This document shows, in pieces, positions 1-4,762 of a DNA stretch of 7,164 nucleotides. This stretch comes from Nanobdellota archaeon (GTDB lineage Archaea; Nanobdellota; Nanobdellia; SCGC-AAA011-G17; VGLX01). Every line of letters starts with the position of its first letter. The stretch's first letter is position 1. The stretch covers positions 1-7,164 of the forward strand of contig JAUYDG010000009.1 of the NCBI GenBank assembly GCA_030691925.1. The letters run 5' to 3'. Under the pieces are notes generated by a model. The model saw only the letters and a program-made list of their open reading frames with translations, ran no database searches and was not told where the DNA came from. The position numbers were made by a program, and so were the translations under genes.

Positions 1-42
1 ATAATAACATATTTTAAAACCGTAAAAAAAAGGAGGTGAAAA

Positions 43-720
43 ATGGTGGTAGATTTCTTAACGACCACAAGTGAAGCGTTGACAAATCCACTGGTAAGCC
101 TTTGGGTCAGCTTCGTAGAGCTACTGCCTAATTTGATAGCAGCAATAGTAATCCTGATAATAGGTTATGTTGTTGCGTACATAATTGGGCATGCCTTGAA
201 AGTAATGCTGTGGAAGCTGGGTCTTGACAAGCAGATAGACCAAGCAAAGCTCAGCAAAGCCATGGGCAAGCTAAGGCTATCTTCGATACTAGGGGAGATA
301 ACCAAATGGTACATCTTCTTAGTGTTCTTGCAATCAGCAATAGACCTGGTAAACCTAGGAACGCTAAGCCTACTCTTACAAGAGTTCGTGATGTGGATAC
401 CTAACGTTATCGCAGCAGCTCTAGTAATAATCTTCGGGCTGTACGTGGCACACTTCATAACCCTAAAGGTCAGAGAACACACAGACGTAAGAGGAGGAAG
501 GACACTGACAGGCATACTGAACACGGTGATAATATTCATCGTGATAGTGATCGCCATGGAACAAATAGGGATAAACGTATCGATACTGACGAACACATTC
601 CTGATCCTGCTAGGCGGACTAGCGCTAGGAGCAGCCATCGCCATTGGCATAAGCTTCGGTCTTGGAACGCAAAAGGACGCGGGAAGAGCGTTAGAAAAGA
701 TAAAGAAGTGGATACACTAA
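43..720 (+). CDS. MscS-like membrane protein with two conserved-TM-helix repeats
   Basis: This 225-residue protein is mostly membrane-embedded. Hydrophobic segments lie at about residues 27-49, 88-105, 119-141, 156-173 and 183-208. Two segments are internal repeats: LLPNLIAAIVILIIGYVVAY near 28 and WIPNVIAAALVIIFGLYVAH near 118, the pattern of the conserved TM helix repeat family (PF05552) found in small-conductance mechanosensitive-channel relatives. The last helix is rich in Gly and Ala (GGLALGAAIAIGISFGLG, 191-208) and resembles the pore-lining helix of MscS. The chain then stops after about 17 residues, so the cytoplasmic beta domain of true MscS is missing. A strong Shine-Dalgarno, GGAGGTGA at 32-39, three bases before ATG 43, sets the start. 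A T-rich tract follows the stop. A role in osmotic response or as a small channel is inferred from the family; gating is not shown. Confidence 0.85.
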   Translation: MVVDFLTTTSEALTNPLVSLWVSFVELLPNLIAAIVILIIGYVVAYIIGHALKVMLWKLGLDKQIDQAKLSKAMGKLRLSSILGEITKWYIFLVFLQSAIDLVNLGTLSLLLQEFVMWIPNVIAAALVIIFGLYVAHFITLKVREHTDVRGGRTLTGILNTVIIFIVIVIAMEQIGINVSILTNTFLILLGGLALGAAIAIGISFGLGTQKDAGRALEKIKKWIH

Positions 721-729
721 AAACCCCGC

Positions 730-747
730 TTTTTCTTTCTTTTTTTA
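730..747 (+). terminator. T-rich archaeal terminator after the MscS-like gene
   Basis: Ten bases after the stop codon there is a run of T broken by two C residues, ending in seven T. Archaeal RNA polymerase terminates on such tracts without needing a hairpin. It separates this gene from the next promoter at about 771. Confidence 0.6.
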
Positions 748-770
748 ATTTCTAAAAAACTATAGAAAAG

Positions 771-779
771 CTTATAAAC
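771..779 (+). promoter_or_regulatory. TATA box of the acidic microprotein gene
   Basis: CTTATAAAC matches the archaeal TATA consensus and has an A/G-rich BRE-like stretch just upstream (tagaaaag). Initiation about 26 bases from its centre would fall near 800. That gives a leader of about 17 bases carrying the AAAGGT ribosome site before ATG 817. Confidence 0.6.
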
Positions 780-816
780 AAGTAATTTACAACGATTTTC
801 TCAAAGGTAATGCAAA

Positions 817-948
817 ATGAAAGCCACAGATGAAATGAAGTTTTTGGAAGAAGAAGAGTTTGAAGAAGATGAAGAAGACTCCCTTGACGACCCAGACCAA
901 GACTATGACGAAGACCAAGACGAAGACATCTCTGAAGAAGCCAGCTAA
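817..948 (+). CDS. very acidic 43-residue protein, unknown function
   Basis: This small gene encodes 43 residues, of which 24 are Asp or Glu and only two are Lys. The middle and C-terminal parts are almost pure acidic runs (LEEEEFEEDEED at 10-21, then a DPDQDYDEDQDED stretch). There is no Cys and no membrane segment, and it is probably disordered. Support for translation comes from a TATA box at 771-779, an AAAGGT ribosome-binding match at 803-808, ATG at 817, and a T-tract 4 bases past the stop. I do not recognise a family. Acidic tails of this type occur in nucleic-acid mimics, in chaperones for basic proteins and in regulatory subunits, but which applies here is unknown. The next gene encodes a small basic protein, which could be a partner. 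Confidence 0.65.
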   Translation: MKATDEMKFLEEEEFEEDEEDSLDDPDQDYDEDQDEDISEEAS

Positions 949-952
949 AACA

Positions 953-958
953 TTTTTT
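953..958 (+). terminator. short T-tract after the acidic microprotein gene
   Basis: Six consecutive T begin four bases past the stop codon, followed shortly by a new TATA box. It is a plausible but minimal archaeal terminator. Confidence 0.4.
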
Positions 959-969
959 AATACCAAAAC

Positions 970-979
970 TATTTAAACG
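970..979 (+). promoter_or_regulatory. TATA box of a leaderless transcript
   Basis: TATTTAAACG-type box (tatttaaacg) centred near 974, about 26-27 bases before ATG 1001. This spacing places the transcription start at or within one or two bases of the start codon, the usual geometry of an archaeal leaderless mRNA. No Shine-Dalgarno lies before ATG 1001. A CTCT-TTTT-AGAG inverted repeat (987-998) sits between the box and the start. Confidence 0.65.
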
Positions 980-1000
980 TAAACGCCTCTTTTTAGAGAC

Positions 1001-1177
1001 ATGGCAAAAAAAGAAGCGAAAAAGGAGTCAAGGCTAGAGCTAAAAAGAGAAGTAGACCTCAAGGAAGAGCAAAAGTTCAACATCAGGAATTTACATACGC
1101 ACGTATCAATGTTCTTCAAAAAATTCCGCGAGGGAAAAAACCCCAAAACAAAATTCTACGCAAAACGAGGAAGATAA
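1001..1177 (+). CDS. small basic 58-residue protein, unknown function
   Basis: This gene encodes 58 residues with 19 Lys/Arg against 8 Asp/Glu. It has a charged helical N-terminal half (about 1-25, KKEAKKESRLELKREVDLKE) and a more compact C-terminal half with aromatic residues (HTHVSMFFKKFREG, 32-45), ending in KTKFYAKRGR. There is no membrane segment or Cys. The composition suggests RNA, ribosome or DNA binding, but I do not recognise a family. It is likely leaderless (TATA centre 26-27 bases upstream, no ribosome site). Its stop is only 11 bases before the exchanger start, so the two are probably co-transcribed. The preceding gene encodes an extremely acidic small protein, a contrast that could mean a binding pair; this is inference. 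Confidence 0.65.
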   Translation: MAKKEAKKESRLELKREVDLKEEQKFNIRNLHTHVSMFFKKFREGKNPKTKFYAKRGR

Positions 1178-1188
1178 GTTCTTAGGAA

Positions 1189-2250
1189 ATGAGCATCGGC
1201 CCCGAGTTTTTAATATTCGGAATTGCTCTTGCAGTATTAGTCAAAGGGTCGGACTTTTTTGTAAGCTCAGCATCCAAGCTTGCAAAATACTTCGGAGTTT
1301 CAGATTTTGTAATAGGGCTGACAGTAGTGGCGATAGGAACGTCCCTGCCTGAATTCGCTTCAGCAATAGTCGCAGCATTAAGCAATAATACAGGGCTCAT
1401 AATAGGGAACATAGTCGGAGCCAACATAACAAACATCTGCCTAAACCTGGGACTGTCAGCAGTCATAGTGGTCTTGGAGATAAAAAAGACCATGTTCCGA
1501 AGAGACGGGCTTTTTTTGATAATAATATCCTTACTATTCCTAATCTTCGCATTAGACAAAACAGTATCCAGGCTTGAAGGCATCATACTCTACACGCTTT
1601 TCATGTTCTACATAAGCTACCTGTTCAGATTCCAGCCAAGCAAAGGCAAGTTCGGTTTCAAAAAGTATTTCAAAAACTTCAACGGGGAATTTTTATTAAG
1701 ATTCATAAGGCCTAACACATACAAAGAAATCCTGCTAACAGGCTTCAAATTCATCAGCCCAAGAAAAAGCCTGACACCCGAAGAAGAAAACTTCTTCAGC
1801 ATGTTCAAAAACGTGACACTGCTGATAATCGGTGGTCTTGCTATTTACTATAGTGCAGAATATTTAGTACCTTCAGCTGTAAATATAGCACATTATTTCA
1901 AAGTACCAGAAGACATAATAGGCCTAGTCCTGATATCCATAGGCACTACCCTACCCGAGCTTTCAGTCAGCTTAACAGCCGCCAAAAAAGGGCTAAGCAA
2001 CATACTCATAGGAAACGTGCTAGGCAGCAACATCGCAAACATCCTGCTAATAGGGGGCGTTTCAGCAATAATCCACCCGTTAGCGATAAACACCATCTCA
2101 CTGTACTACACGATACCATTCATGATACTCATGACATTCATGCTCTTAAGCTTCATCAGGGCCCACTGGATACTGAAAATGTTCCAAGGCCTAATCCTAT
2201 TAATATTTTACCTGCTCTTTATAATCTCACTAGTACTGTTCTTCCTGTAA
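1189..2250 (+). CDS. sodium/calcium exchanger family (CaCA) antiporter
   Basis: This 353-residue polytopic membrane protein has the two inverted alpha repeats of the calcium/cation antiporter superfamily. Alpha-1 carries GTSLPE at 50-55 with GNIVGANITN at 73-82. Alpha-2 carries GTTLPE at 252-257 with GNVLGSNIAN at 275-284. Glu55 and Glu257 are the expected ion-coordinating acids. The halves are separated by a basic, hydrophilic loop (about 146-205), and hydrophobic helices follow to the C-terminus. Length and layout match the prokaryotic YrbG-like exchangers that swap Na+ or H+ for Ca2+. The true ion is not readable from sequence. ATG 1189 is 11 bases after the previous stop; the only ribosome-site match (AGG, 1184-1186) is unusually close, which suggests coupled translation. 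No T-tract directly follows the stop. Confidence 0.92.
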   Translation: MSIGPEFLIFGIALAVLVKGSDFFVSSASKLAKYFGVSDFVIGLTVVAIGTSLPEFASAIVAALSNNTGLIIGNIVGANITNICLNLGLSAVIVVLEIKKTMFRRDGLFLIIISLLFLIFALDKTVSRLEGIILYTLFMFYISYLFRFQPSKGKFGFKKYFKNFNGEFLLRFIRPNTYKEILLTGFKFISPRKSLTPEEENFFSMFKNVTLLIIGGLAIYYSAEYLVPSAVNIAHYFKVPEDIIGLVLISIGTTLPELSVSLTAAKKGLSNILIGNVLGSNIANILLIGGVSAIIHPLAINTISLYYTIPFMILMTFMLLSFIRAHWILKMFQGLILLIFYLLFIISLVLFFL

Positions 2251-2261
2251 AAAAACGATAG

Positions 2262-2270
2262 CTTTATATA
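2262..2270 (+). promoter_or_regulatory. strong TATA box upstream of the structured RNA / dnaG unit
   Basis: CTTTATATA with an A-rich BRE-like region ahead (aaaaacgatag). Initiation 26 bases from its centre falls at about 2292-2294, directly before the GCCCGC stem that starts at 2296. This is the best-looking promoter in the window. No other clear TATA box lies between here and dnaG, so it probably drives both the element below and dnaG. Confidence 0.65.
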
Positions 2271-2292
2271 CACCCTCATTCAGATATCTATT

Positions 2293-2370
2293 AGAGCCCG
2301 CCACGGGAATACTCAATGGAGTACGGCAAACGCCAAAGCGATGAGCTTGGGAGTTAGTGTTGCGGGCAAT
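2293..2370 (+). ncRNA. candidate structured RNA (small RNA or dnaG leader element)
   Basis: The predicted transcription start is followed at once by a segment that folds well by eye. The outer stem GCCCGC (2296-2301) pairs with GCGGGC (2362-2367) and continues as CAC (2302-2304) with GTG (2357-2359) across a TT bulge. Inside are three local hairpins: TACTC-AATG-GAGTA (2310-2323), GGC-AAAC-GCC (2325-2334, loop possibly altered by competition), and CCAAAGC-GATGA-GCTTGG (2333-2350), the last two sharing two bases. I could not match it to tRNA (no T-loop), 5S, SRP RNA, RNase P RNA, a box C/D RNA (no CTGA box in place), or riboswitch cores I know. It could be a stand-alone RNA, a 5' leader controlling dnaG, or incidental structure within a small ORF starting at 2341. 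Confidence 0.35.
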
Positions 2371-2508
2371 ATACCATTAAAAACAAATTTAGGACGAGAC
2401 GCATTGCAACATTACGTTCATTTAATGCGATCATACTCAATCAAAAAATGTCAATATCAGGCAAATAAGGCTAACATTGTTTACAAAGCAGTAAAGCAGC
2501 AAGCCTGA
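2341..2508 (+). CDS. possible 55-residue protein between exchanger and dnaG
   Basis: An open frame from ATG 2341 to TGA 2506-2508 encodes 55 residues with a protein-like composition: a short non-polar start (MSLGVSVAGNIPLKTN), then a mainly helical basic region (GRDALQHYVHLMRSYSIKK, about 18-36) and a Lys/Gln/Ala-rich end. The frame has no stop back to the exchanger's own TAA, to which it is in phase. It lies downstream of the strong TATA box with a leader of about 48 bases. Against it: no Shine-Dalgarno, CGA arginine codons rarer in the neighbours, and overlap with a foldable RNA whose 3' strand is codons 8-9. An internal ATG at 2425 would give only 27 residues. I do not recognise the protein. 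Confidence 0.25.
   Translation: MSLGVSVAGNIPLKTNLGRDALQHYVHLMRSYSIKKCQYQANKANIVYKAVKQQA
2399..2430 (+). other. imperfect inverted repeat in the dnaG upstream region
   Basis: CGCATT (2400-2405) pairs with AATGCG (2424-2429), with an inner AAC/GTT pairing (2408-2410 with 2416-2418). It may form a second hairpin in the dnaG leader or be coincidental within the small ORF. The rest of 2371-2541 shows no further clear signal apart from the dnaG ribosome site at 2542. Confidence 0.25.
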
Positions 2509-2551
2509 AGCTTTGAAGTCTTGTTCTAAAAAAGTAACACCGGAGGTAAAA

Positions 2552-3829
2552 ATGGGAAAAATAAGCCCAGTATCAGCAAAATACATAGTCCACTCAACAA
2601 TCCAGATAGAAGGCGTTGTTGACAGGCCAGACGTTATAGGCGCAATATTCGGCCAAACAGAAGGCCTGCTAGGAGCAGACCTAGAGTTGAGAGAACTGCA
2701 AAGATCAGGAAGAATAGGAAGGATAGAAGTCAAAACAGAAATAAGGTCAGGAAAGACCGTAGGAGAAATAATAGTCCCAAGCAGCCTAGACAAGGCTGAA
2801 ACAGCAATAGTAGGCGCTGCCTTGGAAACAATACAAAGGATAGGGCCCTGCAACTCCAAAGTCAGGGTTGAAAAAATAGAAGACGTAAGAGTCTCAAAAA
2901 GAATCTTTGTAATAGAAAGGGCAAAAGAGCTTCTGAGAGAGCTGACAAGCAACGTGCTTCCAGACTCACAGGAAATAACAGACGAGGTAGCGCAAAGTGT
3001 CAGAATAATGGAGATCACAGAATACGGCAAAGACAGGCTACCAGCAGGGCCGGCAGTAGACGAAAGTGAAGAAGTAATCGTAGTAGAAGGAAGAGCAGAC
3101 ATCCTAAACCTGCTAAAACACGGCATCAAGAACTGCATAGCGCTCAACGGCACAAACGTCCCTGAAACGATAATAGAGCTAGGCAGGAAAAAAGTGATAA
3201 CACTGTTCGTGGACGGAGACAGAGGCGGAGACCTGATAATCAAAGAAGTCTCAGGCACAACAGAGATAGACTACGTATGCAAAGCACCGGACGGAAAAGA
3301 AGTGGAAGAAATAACAAAGAAAGAGATACACAAAGCGCTAAGGGGAAGGGTAGCAGTGGAACAGATGAGGATGGAAGACACCAGGCACCCGGAAGAGAAC
3401 GGCAAGAGATTCCCTCAAAGGCAAAGCGCAACATCAAGAACACAAGAGAGAACCCAAGAGGCTAAGCCAACGGCAGAAACCAAGCTGTCAGTGGCAGAAA
3501 CCAAACCGTCAACAGTAGAGCCGAAGCCGACGATGCTCTCAAAAGTGCAGAAAGACGCATTCAAGCAGATGCTGGAAGACCTCATAGGCACAAGAGGGGC
3601 TTACATACTGGACCAGAAGCTGAACATACTGGGAAAAGTGCCCACCATAGAGCTCGCAAGCACCTTGAAAAGCCTGAAATCAGTATTCGCAGTGATATTC
3701 GACGGAACAGTAACGACCGACATAGTAAACATAGCAGAAAGGACAAACATACGATACATAGTATCCATGAACTCAAAGGTCATGCCTGGAAGCTCAAAAG
3801 TTGAAATACTAACCAGCACCAACCTTTAA
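2552..3829 (+). CDS. dnaG: archaeal DnaG primase-like / exosome-associated TOPRIM protein
   Basis: This 425-residue protein opens with MGKISPVSAKYIVH, followed by EGVVDRPDVIGAIFGQTEGL, the hallmark of archaeal DnaG. The TOPRIM domain covers about 172-270: VVEGRAD holds the catalytic Glu179, and VDGDRGG holds the metal-binding Asp221 and Asp223, all intact. A hydrophilic linker rich in Thr, Glu, Lys and Pro (about 275-330, with repeated AETK units) leads to a conserved-looking C-terminal domain (331-425). In studied archaea this protein binds the RNA exosome and helps recruit poly(A)-rich RNA; primase activity is also reported. ATG 2552 is chosen over TTG 2513 because GGAGGT at 2542-2547 sits at the right spacing and family members begin MGK. 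A long T-rich tract follows the stop. Confidence 0.96.
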   Translation: MGKISPVSAKYIVHSTIQIEGVVDRPDVIGAIFGQTEGLLGADLELRELQRSGRIGRIEVKTEIRSGKTVGEIIVPSSLDKAETAIVGAALETIQRIGPCNSKVRVEKIEDVRVSKRIFVIERAKELLRELTSNVLPDSQEITDEVAQSVRIMEITEYGKDRLPAGPAVDESEEVIVVEGRADILNLLKHGIKNCIALNGTNVPETIIELGRKKVITLFVDGDRGGDLIIKEVSGTTEIDYVCKAPDGKEVEEITKKEIHKALRGRVAVEQMRMEDTRHPEENGKRFPQRQSATSRTQERTQEAKPTAETKLSVAETKPSTVEPKPTMLSKVQKDAFKQMLEDLIGTRGAYILDQKLNILGKVPTIELASTLKSLKSVFAVIFDGTVTTDIVNIAERTNIRYIVSMNSKVMPGSSKVEILTSTNL

Positions 3830-3830
3830 A
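3825..3830 (+). promoter_or_regulatory. TATA-like box overlapping the dnaG stop codon
   Basis: TTTAAA, within accTTTAAAcc, overlaps the dnaG TAA at 3827-3829. Its centre is about 22 bases before ATG 3850, slightly short for a leaderless start, so the assignment is tentative. Confidence 0.35.
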
Positions 3831-3832
3831 CC

Positions 3833-3846
3833 TTTTTTTCTTTTTT
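3833..3846 (+). terminator. T-rich terminator after dnaG
   Basis: Two long T runs separated by a single C (seven T, then six T) directly follow the dnaG stop and end four bases before the next start codon. This is the strongest terminator signature in the window. Confidence 0.6.
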
Positions 3847-3849
3847 AAA

Positions 3850-4041
3850 ATGAAAGTCTTTATCGAAAGGGAAAACAAAACAAAAGAAGTCAAGGCCAAG
3901 ACCATAAAGGAAATACTTGAAAAGCTGAGAATAAACCCTGAAACAGTCTTGACAGTGGTGAATAACGAGCTAGTGACTGATGATAGAAAGCTGAACAGCA
4001 AAGATGAAATCAAGATTTTATCTGTAGTTTCCGGCGGATAG
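3850..4041 (+). CDS. ubiquitin-like small modifier / sulfur carrier (ThiS/MoaD/SAMP family)
   Basis: This 63-residue beta-grasp protein ends in Gly-Gly (VVSGG, 59-63). That is the C-terminus activated by E1-like enzymes for sulfur transfer or for attachment to lysines of target proteins. The sequence TVVNNELVTDD near 35-45 followed by LNSKDEIKILSVVSGG is typical of the ThiS/MoaD/SAMP group. The sequence does not decide between thiamine, molybdopterin or tRNA-thiolation use and protein tagging, and no E1-like or pathway partner is visible in the window. No Shine-Dalgarno precedes ATG 3850, only a T-tract. Its 3' end overlaps the convergent adenylate kinase gene by 32 bases, so the Gly-Gly codons lie antisense to kinase codons. 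Confidence 0.85.
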   Translation: MKVFIERENKTKEVKAKTIKEILEKLRINPETVLTVVNNELVTDDRKLNSKDEIKILSVVSGG

Positions 4042-4645
4042 CATCCTCTATACTCTTAACAACTTCCGGAACAGAACCTTCACCACTAATCTCTAACAGA
4101 AGATTCCTCTCTTTATAGTATTTTATCACAGGCTCCGTCTCCTCATGATAAACCTTAAACCTCTCCTTGATAACTTTTTCTTCCTTATCGTCTACCCTTT
4201 CGTAAAGCTCTACGCTGCAATCGTCGCAAAGCTTGTCATTCTTCGGAGGCATACCCTTCACGTGATAAACCCTTCCGCATTTCTTGCACTGCAGCCTGCC
4301 ATGAAGCCGGTCAAGGATCGTTTTTTGCGAAACTTTGATGAAAACAACAGCATCAAGCCTGTCAATCTTGCCAAACATCTCAGCTTCTTCCACTTCCCTA
4401 GGAAACCCGTCAAGGATGTACCCTTTCTTATTGATTCTTTTCTTAAGAATGCCCATAGCATATTTACTCGGAATAAGATCCCCTTTACCCCAATATTTTT
4501 CTTTCAGCATGTCACCAAGCTTAGTCCCGACCATATCCCTAAGCTCTCTGCCTATGGCTATTATAGGAATATTATACTTCTTAGAAAGCTCAGCAGCGTA
4601 AGTACCTTTACCTGCGCCCGGAGGACCGATAATGGATATTTTCAT
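4010..4645 (-). CDS. adk: adenylate kinase family nucleoside-monophosphate kinase, zinc-LID type
   Basis: This 211-residue protein has the P-loop GPPGAGKGT at 7-15, the core motif DGFPR at 79-83, and a zinc-type LID with Cys120, Cys123, Cys140 and Cys143 around YHVKGMPPKN, followed by ERVDD at 149-153. This is the bacterial-type long adenylate kinase, which interconverts ATP+AMP and 2 ADP in the cytoplasm. The P-loop, Arg36, Arg83 and LID are normal. The usual STGD of the AMP site is AIGR at 30-33, so Thr31 is Ile, and the position of adenine-reading Gln92 (E. coli numbering) appears to be Glu87. The substrate nucleotide may therefore differ. ATG at 4645 is very likely leaderless, with a TATA box centred 27 bases upstream. 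Its 3' end overlaps the facing modifier gene. Confidence 0.9.
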   Translation of the reverse strand: MKISIIGPPGAGKGTYAAELSKKYNIPIIAIGRELRDMVGTKLGDMLKEKYWGKGDLIPSKYAMGILKKRINKKGYILDGFPREVEEAEMFGKIDRLDAVVFIKVSQKTILDRLHGRLQCKKCGRVYHVKGMPPKNDKLCDDCSVELYERVDDKEEKVIKERFKVYHEETEPVIKYYKERNLLLEISGEGSVPEVVKSIEDAIRRKLQIKS

Positions 4646-4668
4646 TTACGATTAAAGCTCAAAGGGAC

Positions 4669-4676
4669 TATTTAAA
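4669..4676 (-). promoter_or_regulatory. TATA box of the leaderless adenylate kinase gene
   Basis: Read on the - strand this is TTTAAATA, preceded by an A-rich BRE-like stretch, with its centre 27 bases before the start codon at 4645. There is no Shine-Dalgarno between. This is textbook archaeal leaderless spacing. Confidence 0.7.
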
Positions 4677-4681
4677 ATTTT

Positions 4682-4762
4682 TTAAAAGAATTGAGTATCC
4701 GTGTCGTAGTTTTTTTCTGTAGTATCCTTTGGTTCTGTGTTTTTTCTTGGTAATATTCCATT
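4682..4762 (-). other. in-frame open stretch after the M28 peptidase stop
   Basis: Directly after the M28 TAA the same frame stays open for 26 codons and reads as a polar tail (NGILPRKNTEPKDTTEKN, then YDTDTQFF) before a second TAA. It resembles a hydrophilic cytoplasmic tail more than random AT-rich spacer. It might be a former C-terminus cut off by a nonsense change, or chance. A separate ATG in another frame would give 29 residues with no ribosome site and is not supported. Confidence 0.2.

Noticed and set aside
165..650. - strand open frame opposite the MscS-like gene
   Set aside because: The + strand frame has a strong ribosome site, internal repeats and membrane helices; the - strand frame has no such support.
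1617..1808. - strand 63-residue frame inside the exchanger gene
   Set aside because: It is opposite the cytoplasmic loop of a well-supported exchanger and has no initiation signals.
2296..2370. tRNA gene, suggested by a GC-rich acceptor-like stem about 72 bases long and a downstream ACCA
   Set aside because: The closing stem is six pairs plus a mismatch, there is no GGTTCRA T-loop, and no D-arm or anticodon arm can be placed.
2330..2375. Box C/D or H/ACA guide RNA, or a hammerhead, based on GCGATGAG near 2338
   Set aside because: No CTGA D box at usable distance, no ACA three bases after the stem (ATA is there instead), and no GAAA hammerhead core strand.
2513..2551. TTG-initiated N-terminal extension of DnaG
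   Set aside because: GGAGGT at 2542-2547 sits before ATG 2552, and archaeal DnaG proteins begin at MGKISPVSAKY; the extension contains the ribosome site itself.
2437..3258. Long - strand open frame opposite dnaG
   Set aside because: It is antisense to a clearly conserved gene, rich in Ser, Leu, Ile and Thr as expected from a shadow frame, and lacks a promoter or ribosome site.
4145..4675. + strand 176-residue open frame opposite the adenylate kinase gene
   Set aside because: It is antisense to a gene with intact P-loop and zinc motifs; its composition is that of a shadow frame.
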